Part shown: positions 1 to 7,511 of the stretch, piece after piece | Position numbering within the stretch: position 1 is the first letter of the stretch | How the letters are laid out: each line of letters begins with the position of its first letter | Assembly (NCBI GenBank): GCA_003559755.1 | Contig: PWKM01000168.1 | Coordinates: 1 to 12,648 of the forward strand | Length of the DNA stretch: 12,648 bases | From: Planctomycetota bacterium | Lineage (GTDB): Bacteria; Planctomycetota; PUPC01 | Direction: 5' to 3' | Notes under the pieces: generated by a model | The model's database searches: none | Seen by the model: only the letters and a program-made list of their open reading frames with translations | What the model was told of the DNA's origin: nothing | Position numbers and translations under genes: made by a program

Positions 1-2831
1 AGGGCGAGCAGGGTCTCGATCTCTTCCGACAGGGTGCTCGCGGTGCGGCTCATCCCGAGGGCGCTCTCGAGCTCGCTGTCGGGCCGGGACGCCCGGATGG
101 CGCTGCGGGCGAGCCGTCGGTTGGCGCGGAAGAGCTGCTGCTTGATGAGGGCCCGGAAGTCGAGGTCCTCGGGCGCGGCCTGTTCGAGCCCCGTCTGGAG
201 CAGGGAGGCGGCCTCGTCGAGTTGGGCGTCGGCCAGCAGAAGTTCGGCGAGTGCGAACCGGCTGTCCGGGTCGTCCCGGCCGGCCACCTCGCGTCGCACG
301 GCTTCGCGGTCGAAGAGCATTGACACCGATCGGGCTCCGAACCGCAGCTCGAACCGCTCGCCGTAGCGGTCGAACGTGACCCTGGAGAAGGGGAGGAACC
401 GTCCGTACTTGTTCTCCGGCACGGAGTCTTCTGCGACCTCGCGGGCCATCCGTATCTGGTCCCTGACCTCGTCGCTCTTGTGGGGCAGGTCTTCGAGCAT
501 CTCGATGATGTCGGGGCAGTGGGTCTGTATCTGCCAGTTGGCCCGGCCGATCAGCTTGTCGTTGTAGTAGCGGCGCTTGTCGAGAATCTCGCGGTCGTGC
601 AGCGACACGATCCCCATGTTCGCCCCCCATTCCCAGACCGGATAGGCGTAGTAGGTAAACGAGGTGACATAGACTTTGCCGTCGGAGGTGAGGAACGGCC
701 TCGCCCCCACCTCGTACCACCATCCGTTCGCGCCCATCCCGATGACGTGGTGCCGGCTGATCCGCCGGTTATGCCGCATCACCGGTTGATCGTCATGCTT
801 GACCAGATCGTCCGCCCCCCATACCACCTCGCCGGTCTCCGGGTTGAGCAGTTGGACGGGGCTCGGGTTGTCGCGCCCGCCCCCGGCCCGGCCGGAGTAG
901 ACCATGACCAGTTCGCCGGTATCGATCGGCCCGAGGAACCAGGCGGTGGCGGTGGCTCCTTTGGGTTTGCTCCAGTTGACCATGCCCGTGCTGCGGTCGA
1001 TACACAGCAGGAACGGCGAGTTGACCGGCGTGACGTACAGGTGTTCGCCCACGACGAGCGGCCGTTGGGCGTGCCAGAACATGGGCAGGTGGCGCTGGAA
1101 GTAGTTGTATGAACGGCGCACGCCACTGCCGCCTCTGTCGCCGCTACCGAACTGGCGGGTGGCGTCATGCACGCTCGAGCTGTGTTCTGTATGGGCGTAA
1201 TACGGATATCGCATCAGCCATTTGACCTGGCCCGACAGCCCGTCGAGCGCCGCGACCGCTCCGGCGTCGGTGCAGTAATAGACCGTCCCCTGGTGATACA
1301 GGGGCGGCGATGGGAAGCTGCGGATGCGGTTCCGCCGCCGGGTGGCGAAGCCCGCCTCGAACTGGCCGGGGGACAGTCGCGACAGTTCTCTCTGCCAGCG
1401 GACGCGGCCGGTGGTGCTCTCGAAGGCGATCACGCCGTACGAGGTGTCGGTGTGTGCGTCGCCCTCGATGTTGTCGAGAATATATCCCACATAGACGGTC
1501 ATCGGCCCGCCGGCCGGTCCCGCCTCGAACCGCATCCGTGCCTCATCGCGGGTGGCGGCCACCATCGGGCCGTATGCCCAGCGCAGCTCGCCCGTCACTT
1601 CGTCCAGGGCCACGATCGACGGCCCGCCGTCCGATACCACGGTGAAGACCAGGCCGTCCTGGACCAGCAGGTCTTCCTGGGGGTACTGGCGGGCCGGCCG
1701 GCTCTGCCAGGTCGCCCGGCCGCCGGCGTCGTATGTCCAACGCAGGTCGCCGGTGAGGATCGATTTGGCATAGACGATGTTCTTGTGGCGGTAGATCACG
1801 CTGTGCTCGGTGACCACCGGCTGGGTATAGACGTGGTAGTCGCCCCGCGAGCCGGACAAGTTCCGCTCCCACACCGGCGGCTGGATGGCCATCGGGTCGA
1901 GCGACGGGGGGAACATCGTATAGTCGTCGGCCGATCGGTGCGGTGCGCTCGCCATCTGCGAGTGGAACGGCGATTCCTTCGGCGTCGCCCTCTCGACCAC
2001 CGTCTTCAACTGCTCGAGCTGCCCCTCGGTCAGCCGCGATTGGCCCTGGGCGTCGAGGGGGGCAGGGTTGCTGGTTTCCCGGTCGAGCATCTTGCGGCAG
2101 AACGCCATTTTCAGGTTCAGCTCGGGCGTTCGCAGGCCGGGGTCGGGGAAGAAGTCCACGATCGCCTCGTATCGTTCCAGGGCGGCGAGAAAGTGGCCGC
2201 TGTCCAGGGCCGCGTTGCCCAGCTCGAAGAGAGCCCGTCCGCCGTACGAGGTGGCCATCATCGTGTCGACGACTTCCGACAGCCCGATGAGCGAGTGGTC
2301 GCGCCGGGCCGAGTGGAACGCTTCGCGGGCCGGGGCGTCGTGCAGCGTGCGGTAGTGGTCGAGATGCTGTGACGGGAAACTGAGCAGCCGGCGTTGGGTG
2401 TATTGGGCGACCGGCACGAAAATCCCGTAGTCCGAGATGCGGTACAGTTGGTCGGGGTACTGGGTGAGAAGCTGGTGATAGACCTGGATCGCCTCGCGGT
2501 AGAGGTCGGCCTCTTCCCGTTCGACCCCCGCCCGGATGAGCGCGTTCGCCCGCGAGTCCTCCCGAATCTGGTTCAGCGTAAAGAAGCTCCTCTCGGTCGA
2601 GAGCTTCATCCGTTCGTCCGGCTGAATCCATCCCCGGAACTGGCCGGCCCAGCGATCACCCTCCCGGATCTGTTCGAGGAAGTCGGGGCGGTACCCGTCG
2701 TAAATCCCCTCGTACGGGTCGGCGGGCGCGGCCGGCGCCTCGCCGGCGGTCGCGGCCACCGGACCCACCATCAGGCCGAGAGACAATAACAATGAGAGAC
2801 GAAACGCCGAAGTTATCGCACGACATCGCAT
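1..2831 (-). CDS. Secreted PQQ-type beta-propeller protein with flanking TPR-like segments (3' end beyond window)
   Basis: The frame is open from the ATG at 2829-2831 to the left edge, giving 943 residues without a stop; the C-terminus is missing. Residues 1-29 form a signal peptide: a Leu-rich core (12-20), then a small-residue site ending Ala-Thr-Ala before Gly30. A helical segment at about 75-240 reads like TPR repeats. From about 300 to 720 the protein has at least six blade signatures of the form T/S-G-x-hydrophobic-x-W, for example GDLRW near 360, GELRW near 414, GRVRW near 476, GQVKW near 533, GMVNW near 616 and GEVVW near 666. This is the pattern of BamB/PQQ-dehydrogenase-like propellers. 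A second TPR-like segment follows at about 850-910. Such fusions are common in Planctomycetota and usually uncharacterised. A scaffold or sensor in the envelope is more likely than an enzyme, since I recognise no dehydrogenase active site. The start is supported by GAGGA eight bases upstream. The gene is transcribed away from its right-hand neighbour from the promoter at 2955-2982. Confidence 0.88.
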   Translation of the reverse strand, partial: MRCRAITSAFRLSLLLSLGLMVGPVAATAGEAPAAPADPYEGIYDGYRPDFLEQIREGDRWAGQFRGWIQPDERMKLSTERSFFTLNQIREDSRANALIRAGVEREEADLYREAIQVYHQLLTQYPDQLYRISDYGIFVPVAQYTQRRLLSFPSQHLDHYRTLHDAPAREAFHSARRDHSLIGLSEVVDTMMATSYGGRALFELGNAALDSGHFLAALERYEAIVDFFPDPGLRTPELNLKMAFCRKMLDRETSNPAPLDAQGQSRLTEGQLEQLKTVVERATPKESPFHSQMASAPHRSADDYTMFPPSLDPMAIQPPVWERNLSGSRGDYHVYTQPVVTEHSVIYRHKNIVYAKSILTGDLRWTYDAGGRATWQSRPARQYPQEDLLVQDGLVFTVVSDGGPSIVALDEVTGELRWAYGPMVAATRDEARMRFEAGPAGGPMTVYVGYILDNIEGDAHTDTSYGVIAFESTTGRVRWQRELSRLSPGQFEAGFATRRRNRIRSFPSPPLYHQGTVYYCTDAGAVAALDGLSGQVKWLMRYPYYAHTEHSSSVHDATRQFGSGDRGGSGVRRSYNYFQRHLPMFWHAQRPLVVGEHLYVTPVNSPFLLCIDRSTGMVNWSKPKGATATAWFLGPIDTGELVMVYSGRAGGGRDNPSPVQLLNPETGEVVWGADDLVKHDDQPVMRHNRRISRHHVIGMGANGWWYEVGARPFLTSDGKVYVTSFTYYAYPVWEWGANMGIVSLHDREILDKRRYYNDKLIGRANWQIQTHCPDIIEMLEDLPHKSDEVRDQIRMAREVAEDSVPENKYGRFLPFSRVTFDRYGERFELRFGARSVSMLFDREAVRREVAGRDDPDSRFALAELLLADAQLDEAASLLQTGLEQAAPEDLDFRALIKQQLFRANRRLARSAIRASRPDSELESALGMSRTASTLSEEIETLLA

Positions 2832-2954
2832 GTATCAGTTCCTCAAAGGTACAGGGCGTACGCGGCAAGCTGACGTCAGGGCAAAGTTCAGGTTATACCG
2901 GAGCGAACAGAGGCCGGACGGCCCGCCCCGACGCAATGACCCACATCTTATTGG

Positions 2955-2982
2955 ATTATACCCGCACCACGCCCGAACTCAA
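2955..2982 (-). promoter_or_regulatory. Sigma-70-type promoter for the beta-propeller gene
   Basis: Read on the minus strand, TTGAGT (2977-2982) is followed after 16 bases by a perfect TATAAT (2955-2960). Transcription would start near 2948, about 117 bases before the ATG at 2831. The perfect -10 in an otherwise GC-rich sequence makes chance unlikely. The -35 matches four of six consensus positions. Confidence 0.65.
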
Positions 2983-2994
2983 GCCGGAAAGCCC

Positions 2995-3010
2995 CGGGAC
3001 CGCGGTCCCG
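2995..3010. promoter_or_regulatory. Perfect 16-bp palindrome, candidate operator
   Basis: CGGGACCGCGGTCCCG is identical to its own reverse complement over all 16 bases. It lies between the -35 boxes of the two divergent promoters, 12 bases from the leftward one and 4 from the rightward one. This is where a dimeric repressor or activator controlling both genes would be expected. No regulator gene is in the window. The GC-rich composition raises the chance of a fortuitous palindrome, but 16 perfect bases is still unusual. Confidence 0.45.
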
Positions 3011-3014
3011 CCGG

Positions 3015-3043
3015 TTGACCGGGATCATCGCTTTTTCTATCAT
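3015..3043 (+). promoter_or_regulatory. Sigma-70-type promoter for the MttB-like gene
   Basis: TTGACC (3015-3020), a 17-base spacer and TATCAT (3038-3043) make a near-consensus promoter. The spacer contains a run of five T. The start would fall near 3050, leaving an 87-base leader before the ATG at 3137. Confidence 0.65.
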
Positions 3044-3045
3044 CA

Positions 3046-3079
3046 CGCTTGGATGACTCGAGCGGGTTTTCGTTTTTTT
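3046..3079 (+). terminator. Hairpin followed by T-rich tract at the predicted transcription start
   Basis: CGCTTGG (3046-3052) pairs with TCGAGCG (3058-3064) around a five-base loop, with two G-T wobbles. It is followed by GG, TTTT, CG and then seven T (3073-3079). The form is that of an intrinsic terminator or attenuator. However, the predicted start (about 3050) would remove the first few stem bases. It may act on read-through from further left, act as an attenuator from an earlier start, or be fortuitous. Confidence 0.3.
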
Positions 3080-3136
3080 CCAGACGCCCGCAGTGATCCC
3101 TGAACTCGATGCGAAGTCACAAACGAGGATACCCCG

Positions 3137-4534
3137 ATGATCTCCGCCGATGATGCCCTCCGCATTCACAATGCCTCCCTGGACCTGCTCGACGACCCGG
3201 GCATCAAGCTCGAGCACGACGAGATTTGTCGGCGGGTGCTCGATGCCGGGGCACGACCGGGTAACGACGCACAGGTCGTCCGGCTGCCCCGGGAGATGGT
3301 GGAGGAGCACCTCGGCATGGCGCCGGGCACGGTCCGGCTCGCCGACCTCGCGGGCAACACGGTCGAGCTGAGGCCGGGCGGCGCCAGCCGGTTCTGGACC
3401 GGGGCCGCCCTGAACATCGTCGATCTGGAGGGCGAGCACCGCGAGATCACCTCCGGCGACCTCGCCGACTGGGCCCGCCTCATCGACGGGCTCGACCAGG
3501 TGGACGCCATCGTGGGCACGGCGATGGCTGACATCCCGCCCCCGCACCGCGATTTCGTCGGGCTCCGCCTCATGGCCGAGAACACCCGGAAGCACATCCG
3601 CGCCCTCTCGTTCACCCCGACCGGCAGCGAGGCGATGCGAGAGATGGCCCGGGTGCTCGCCCCGGGCGACCTCGCCGAGACCCCGGTGCTCAGCATGGGC
3701 TTTACCGCACACGGCCCGCTGCGATGGACGAACCTCGCGCTCGATATCTATCTCCACAGCGCCGGCGACAAGATTCCCGTCACCGTGAACGGAGAGCCGG
3801 CCGCCGGCGTATCCGGGCCGGTCACCCTCGCCGGCGCCCTGGCGGTCGGCAACGCCGAGGTGCTGGCCGGGATCGTGGTGAACCAGGTCATCGAGCCCGG
3901 CCGGCCGTGCATCCACAACCTCGGCTTCTCGCATATCATGGACATGAAGACGACCATCGCGGTGACCGGTGGGCCGGAGGTCTGCCTGCTGGCGACGGCC
4001 GGGGCCGAGCTGGCCCGGTTCTACAACCTGCCCTCCTGCTCCTGGGCGTGCACCGAGGCGATGATCCCCGACGAGCAGGCGACGCTCGAGACCCTCTTAG
4101 GAGCGCTGACTCACGCCCGGGCCGGGGTCAACGTGGTCTGGGGGGTGGGCCAGCTCGAGTCGGAGAAGACGATCTCGCCCGCCAAGGCCGTGCTCGACAA
4201 CGAGATGATCGGCATGGTCCGCCGCTTCCAGCGGGGCATCGAGGTCAACGACGAGACACTGGCCCTCGACGCTGTCCGGGAGGTCGGCATCGCCGGCAGC
4301 TTCCTCGATAGCATGCACACGTTCGAGCACTTCCGGGGCGAGTTCTACGAACCCGCTCTCCTGCTTCGCCGGAACCGCGAGACCTGGGAGGCGGACGGAG
4401 CGAAGCGGCTGTCCGACGTGGCGGCCGAAACGGCCCGCAACCGCCTCGCCGCCGAGCGCCCGCCCCTGCTCGACGACGACGTCCGATCCGAACTGGCCAA
4501 AATCGAGGAACGGTACGTGCGGAAACTGGGGTGA
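3137..4534 (+). CDS. MttB-family (trimethylamine methyltransferase-like) methyltransferase, non-pyrrolysine
   Basis: The 465-residue product has the usual length and layout of the MttB superfamily. An N-terminal helical segment (IHNASLDLLDDPGI, about 10-23) is followed by a TIM-barrel-type core. The core carries the typical stretch GPVTLAGALAVGNAEVLAG (about 227-245) and, near 340-356, a conserved Ser-Glu then Leu-Asp-Asn-Glu segment. Family members demethylate quaternary or tertiary amines, such as glycine betaine in MtgB, and pass the methyl group to a corrinoid protein. The frame has no in-frame TAG, so this is a non-pyrrolysine member and its substrate cannot be told from sequence. No corrinoid protein, corrinoid-to-folate methyltransferase or RamA-like activator is visible nearby. 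The start is supported by GAGGA at 3125-3129, seven bases upstream, and by family alignment at the N-terminus. There is no signal peptide, so the protein is cytoplasmic. The promoter at 3015-3043 and the palindrome beside it probably control it. Confidence 0.85.
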   Translation: MISADDALRIHNASLDLLDDPGIKLEHDEICRRVLDAGARPGNDAQVVRLPREMVEEHLGMAPGTVRLADLAGNTVELRPGGASRFWTGAALNIVDLEGEHREITSGDLADWARLIDGLDQVDAIVGTAMADIPPPHRDFVGLRLMAENTRKHIRALSFTPTGSEAMREMARVLAPGDLAETPVLSMGFTAHGPLRWTNLALDIYLHSAGDKIPVTVNGEPAAGVSGPVTLAGALAVGNAEVLAGIVVNQVIEPGRPCIHNLGFSHIMDMKTTIAVTGGPEVCLLATAGAELARFYNLPSCSWACTEAMIPDEQATLETLLGALTHARAGVNVVWGVGQLESEKTISPAKAVLDNEMIGMVRRFQRGIEVNDETLALDAVREVGIAGSFLDSMHTFEHFRGEFYEPALLLRRNRETWEADGAKRLSDVAAETARNRLAAERPPLLDDDVRSELAKIEERYVRKLG

Positions 4535-4544
4535 GCCGAGCGGC

Positions 4545-4573
4545 TGGACATCTGCGCGGCGACATGCTACAAC
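4545..4573 (+). promoter_or_regulatory. Candidate promoter for nadA
   Basis: TGGACA (4545-4550), a 17-base spacer and TACAAC (4568-4573) lie just after the stop of the upstream gene. TG stands one base before the -10, as in extended -10 promoters. The start would be near 4580, giving a leader of about 85 bases to the ATG at 4665. The match is weaker than the other promoters here. Confidence 0.4.
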
Positions 4574-4664
4574 AAGGGAAGAGCCGAAGAGGCAAGATCG
4601 ACGGACCGGCGGCCGGATGTCCGGCCCCGCGACACGACATCCTTCAGAGACCGAGAACACAGCA

Positions 4665-5573
4665 ATGAGCGACACCCTTCTCGACCGGCTGGCCGAACTG
4701 AAACACGACCGCAACGCCGTGATCCTGGCCCATAACTACCAGCAGCCGGAGGTGCAGGACGCGGCCGACTTCACCGGCGACTCGCTCGGCCTGTCGCGGC
4801 AGGCGGCGAACACCGACGCCGACGTCATCCTCTTCTGCGGCGTCCATTTTATGGCCGAGACCGCGGCCATCATCTGCCCGGAGAAGACCGTGCTCATCCC
4901 CGACCCGCACGCCGGCTGCCCGATGGCGAACATGGTCACCGCCCGCGAGCTGAAGGCGAAGAAGGCGGAACACCCCGACGCCGCAGTCGTCTGTTACGTG
5001 AACAGCACCGCCGAGATCAAGGCCCTCAGCGACCTGTGCTGCACCTCGGCGAACGCCGTCGAGGTCATCGGGACCATCCCCGCCGACCGGCCCGTGCTGT
5101 TCGTGCCCGACCAGTCGCTCGGCGCGTGGGCGGCGAAGCAGCTCGGCCGGGACATCATCCTGTGGCCCGGCTACTGCCCGACGCATCACCGGATGCTGCC
5201 CGAGCACGTCGAGGCGGCTCGCAAAGCGCACCCCGACGCCGAGGTCGTCGTCCACCCGGAATGCCTGGCCGACGTCGTCGCGATGGCCGACCACGTGGCG
5301 AGCACGTCGGGGATGCTGCGCTACTGCTCGGAATCATCGGCCGCCGAGTTCGTCATCGGCACCGAGACCGGGATGCTGTATCCGCTCCGGAAACAGAACC
5401 CCGACAAGGCCTTCTACCCGGTGACCGAGCTGGCCGACTGCCCCAACATGAAGCTGACCACCGTCCAGAAAATGGTCTGGGCACTCGAGGACATGGAACA
5501 CCGGGTGGAGGTCCCGCCCGCGGTGGCCGCCGACGCCCGACGGGCGATCGACCGGATGCTGGAAATCGGCTGA
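4665..5573 (+). CDS. nadA: Quinolinate synthase (NadA)
   Basis: NadA condenses iminoaspartate with dihydroxyacetone phosphate to quinolinate, the [4Fe-4S]-dependent step of de novo NAD synthesis in the cytoplasm. The 302-residue product shows the three repeated domains of the family. The substrate-binding HNYQ is at 23-26 and GDSLGLSR at 38-45. The cluster-ligand cysteines are Cys58 (in FCGVHFMAET), Cys171 (WPGYC) and Cys259 (DCPNMK). HPEC (197-200), STSGM (213-217) and TETGM (233-237) are also present. All three cluster cysteines and the main substrate motifs are intact, so it should be active. I chose the ATG at 4665 because MSDTLLDRLAELKHDRNAVI leads straight into the HNYQ core. An in-frame ATG at 4617 would add 16 residues unlike the family; neither start has a strong Shine-Dalgarno. 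nadB and nadC, its usual partners, are not in the window, so it sits alone among unrelated genes. Confidence 0.95.
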   Translation: MSDTLLDRLAELKHDRNAVILAHNYQQPEVQDAADFTGDSLGLSRQAANTDADVILFCGVHFMAETAAIICPEKTVLIPDPHAGCPMANMVTARELKAKKAEHPDAAVVCYVNSTAEIKALSDLCCTSANAVEVIGTIPADRPVLFVPDQSLGAWAAKQLGRDIILWPGYCPTHHRMLPEHVEAARKAHPDAEVVVHPECLADVVAMADHVASTSGMLRYCSESSAAEFVIGTETGMLYPLRKQNPDKAFYPVTELADCPNMKLTTVQKMVWALEDMEHRVEVPPAVAADARRAIDRMLEIG

Positions 5574-5615
5574 CATCCGCCCGCGAGGCCGGCCAGAATA
5601 TCGCAATGTTTTCAC

Positions 5616-5644
5616 TTGACCGCCGTTCGCTGCGGGCGTACAAT
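5616..5644 (+). promoter_or_regulatory. Sigma-70-type promoter for the secreted acidic protein gene
   Basis: TTGACC (5616-5621), a 17-base spacer and TACAAT (5639-5644) form a near-consensus promoter. It has the same -35 and spacing as the promoter at 3015. Transcription would start near 5651, leaving a leader of about 64 bases. It probably also serves the three genes downstream, which show no clear promoter of their own. Confidence 0.65.
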
Positions 5645-5676
5645 CACGATGGATATTGGTAGTGGCATTTCTTCCC

Positions 5677-5696
5677 GCCCGGCCGAGCGACCGGGC
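5677..5696 (+). other. Leader hairpin just upstream of a ribosome binding site
   Basis: GCCCGG (5677-5682) pairs perfectly with CCGGGC (5691-5696) around an eight-base loop. The stem ends six bases before the Shine-Dalgarno AAGGAG (5703-5708). It does not cover the site, so it may protect the 5' end of the mRNA or tune translation. A six-pair GC stem can also occur by chance at this base composition. Confidence 0.3.
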
Positions 5697-5714
5697 AGAA
5701 TAAAGGAGTGGGAC

Positions 5715-7511
5715 ATGGGCGCGTTGAGGAAAGTCGTTGGTGTCGCGAGCGTTTTCTGTCTGGTCGCCGTCTTTGCCGTCTCGACGGCTGGCGAAGTGCG
5801 TGAAAACCGCCTGGCGTTCGGGACCGAGGACACCATCGTCTCTATCCGGACCCGGAGCATCAACGACACGCTCCAGAAGCTGACGGAGATGGTGACCAAG
5901 GTCGAGCCCCAGGCGGGCGCGATGATGGCGGGTGCCCCCCAGATGATATTCGGCCAGTTCCAGGGGGTGGACCTGAACGGCCCCGCCGCGCTGCTCATCC
6001 TCGACCCCAAAGAGCACGAGGACGAGGCGGTGGTCGGCGTGTTCACGCTCGCCCAGGCCGGCCAGTTCCAGGGGCCGCCCGACGCGGAGAGCCGGGCCGT
6101 CGGCACACTGGGCCTGGTCGCCGACACCGATGCAATCCTCGACACGATGGCCCGGATGCTCGCGGACAAGGAGATCGAGGTCATCCCCACCCGGGACATG
6201 ACCGACCAGATCGTCGTACAGGGCGACATCGGCTGGCTGCTCCAGCGATACAAGGAAGACATCGAGTCGGGGCTCAAGGAGGGCCGGGAGGAGCTCGAGG
6301 AAGCGGACCCGGACGAGGTGCCCGACGAGTTGAAGCAGATCGGGCTCCGGGCGCTCGAACACGTGGGCCGGCTCATCGAGCAGGTCGGGGCCCAGGCGGG
6401 CCTCGCCGACCTCGGGGTCTCGTTTTCGGAGGACCTGATCACGTCGAACCTGTCGATGGAAGCGATGCCGGACAGCGAGTTCGCCGAGTTCCTCGGCAAG
6501 AACAACATCCCCGCGAACAAGGAGCTGACCCGCTGGCTGCCCGAAGAGTCGGTCTATACGTTCATCCACTCGTTCGACCCGCAGAGCATGTCCGCTCTGT
6601 ATCAGGGGCTGGTCGCCGGTCTGGGAGAGATCGCCGGCCTCCCCGAGGCGGAGAGAGACCAGATACAGGTGGCCCTGAGCAACATGTACGGCCAGATGAC
6701 CGGGCGGCAGGCCCAGGCACAGGTGCCGACAGAAAAGGGGCTCGCCTCTATCAGCATGATCGGGACCCGGGATGCGGGCGGTGCTCGCGCCGCGACGCGG
6801 CAGTTCGTTGCACTGGCCAAACAGGGCACGCTGGCCGAGGTGCTCGACAAGTACGGGGTCAATATCGAGTGGACGGAGGCGCACCGCACCCATGAGGGCA
6901 TCCCCATCGACAAGATGGAACTCAATATCGACGCCGAGAAAATGGCCCGGGCGCTCCCGTTCGAGGAGATGGACGAAGAGGAACTGGCCGAGTTCACAGA
7001 AGCGGTCAAGAAGGGGCTGCAAGGCCGGGACGGGACCGTCACCGAGATCGTGTATGCGACCAGCGTGATGGTCACCGTGGACGTCTCGGAAGGGCCGGAA
7101 CCGATGAACAAGATGATTGATCTGGTTCGGACATCCCGGGGCATCGGCCGGAACGCCGACTACCAGGCGGCCCTCGACAAGCACCCGGCGGAGTCCGTCG
7201 CGCTCTGGCACGTCTCGCTCTACGGGGTCATCGGCGGGGTTTCGCGGACGATAAACGAGATGATGGACGACGATGAAGACGAAATGATGATGGGGCCGGG
7301 GGCCTTGCTGCCCGCCCGCGACGAGCTGCCCGACGAGGAAGAGCTGATCACCGGATCGGCCCGGATCGAGGGCAACCGGATCGTCGCCACGAACCACATC
7401 CCCGTCCAGCCCGTCGCCGCACTCCTCAAGGTGATGCAGGAGAAGATGCAGGCGATGATGATGCAGCAGTTCGAGCAGCAGCCGATGCCGCCAATGCCAA
7501 TGGGCCCGTAA
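5715..7511 (+). CDS. Secreted acidic protein of unknown function with Met-rich C-terminus
   Basis: I do not recognise the family. The 598-residue product begins with a clear signal peptide: Arg5-Lys6, a hydrophobic core at 7-22, and cleavage probably after Ser-Thr-Ala25. It has no lipobox, so it should be periplasmic or exported. The body is rich in Glu and Asp, with a charged, probably helical or coiled-coil stretch at about 178-235. An acidic cluster DDDEDE (518-523) is followed directly by Met-Met-Met-Gly. The last 26 residues carry eight Met together with many Gln and Pro. No catalytic motif or transmembrane helix after the signal is obvious. Repeated segments such as LPEESVYTFIH and the recurring pattern of strand then helix suggest a large globular domain in two similar halves, but I cannot prove this. 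The start is fixed by AAGGAG at 5703-5708, six bases upstream; a promoter lies at 5616-5644. DUF3352-like proteins of Planctomycetota are a possible, unverified relative. Confidence 0.8.
   Translation: MGALRKVVGVASVFCLVAVFAVSTAGEVRENRLAFGTEDTIVSIRTRSINDTLQKLTEMVTKVEPQAGAMMAGAPQMIFGQFQGVDLNGPAALLILDPKEHEDEAVVGVFTLAQAGQFQGPPDAESRAVGTLGLVADTDAILDTMARMLADKEIEVIPTRDMTDQIVVQGDIGWLLQRYKEDIESGLKEGREELEEADPDEVPDELKQIGLRALEHVGRLIEQVGAQAGLADLGVSFSEDLITSNLSMEAMPDSEFAEFLGKNNIPANKELTRWLPEESVYTFIHSFDPQSMSALYQGLVAGLGEIAGLPEAERDQIQVALSNMYGQMTGRQAQAQVPTEKGLASISMIGTRDAGGARAATRQFVALAKQGTLAEVLDKYGVNIEWTEAHRTHEGIPIDKMELNIDAEKMARALPFEEMDEEELAEFTEAVKKGLQGRDGTVTEIVYATSVMVTVDVSEGPEPMNKMIDLVRTSRGIGRNADYQAALDKHPAESVALWHVSLYGVIGGVSRTINEMMDDDEDEMMMGPGALLPARDELPDEEELITGSARIEGNRIVATNHIPVQPVAALLKVMQEKMQAMMMQQFEQQPMPPMPMGP

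Larger units (their letters stand above)
2832..3136. promoter_or_regulatory. Divergent intergenic control region
   Basis: This 305-bp gap separates two divergently transcribed genes and is visibly richer in A/T than the coding sequence around it. It holds a leftward promoter (2955-2982), a 16-bp palindrome (2995-3010), a rightward promoter (3015-3043) and a hairpin plus T-run (3046-3079). It also carries a Shine-Dalgarno GAGGA at each end (rightward at 3125-3129). I found no further gene in it. The leftward 5' leader would be about 117 bases and the rightward one about 87 bases. Confidence 0.75.

Noticed and set aside
1543..2631. A 362-codon minus-strand frame overlapping the propeller gene
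   Set aside because: It is in another frame of the same strand, is rich in Arg, Pro and Gly, and has no motif. The frame starting at 2831 carries the signal peptide and propeller repeats.
2870..2879. CTGACGTCAG, a 10-bp palindrome in the leader of the propeller gene
   Set aside because: It is perfect but short, lies away from the promoter boxes and has no second copy that I could see, so it is not listed as a site.
3137..4534. Possible pyrrolysine-containing MttB
   Set aside because: The frame is open throughout with no in-frame TAG before its TGA stop, and its length already matches full-length family members.
4617..4664. Earlier in-frame ATG for nadA
   Set aside because: The 16 extra residues do not resemble NadA and have no ribosome binding site; the start at 4665 fits the family better.
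5616..5714. TTG at 5616 as the start of the secreted protein
   Set aside because: That TTG is part of the -35 box. Starting there would put 33 unrelated residues ahead of a clear signal peptide; AAGGAG supports 5715.
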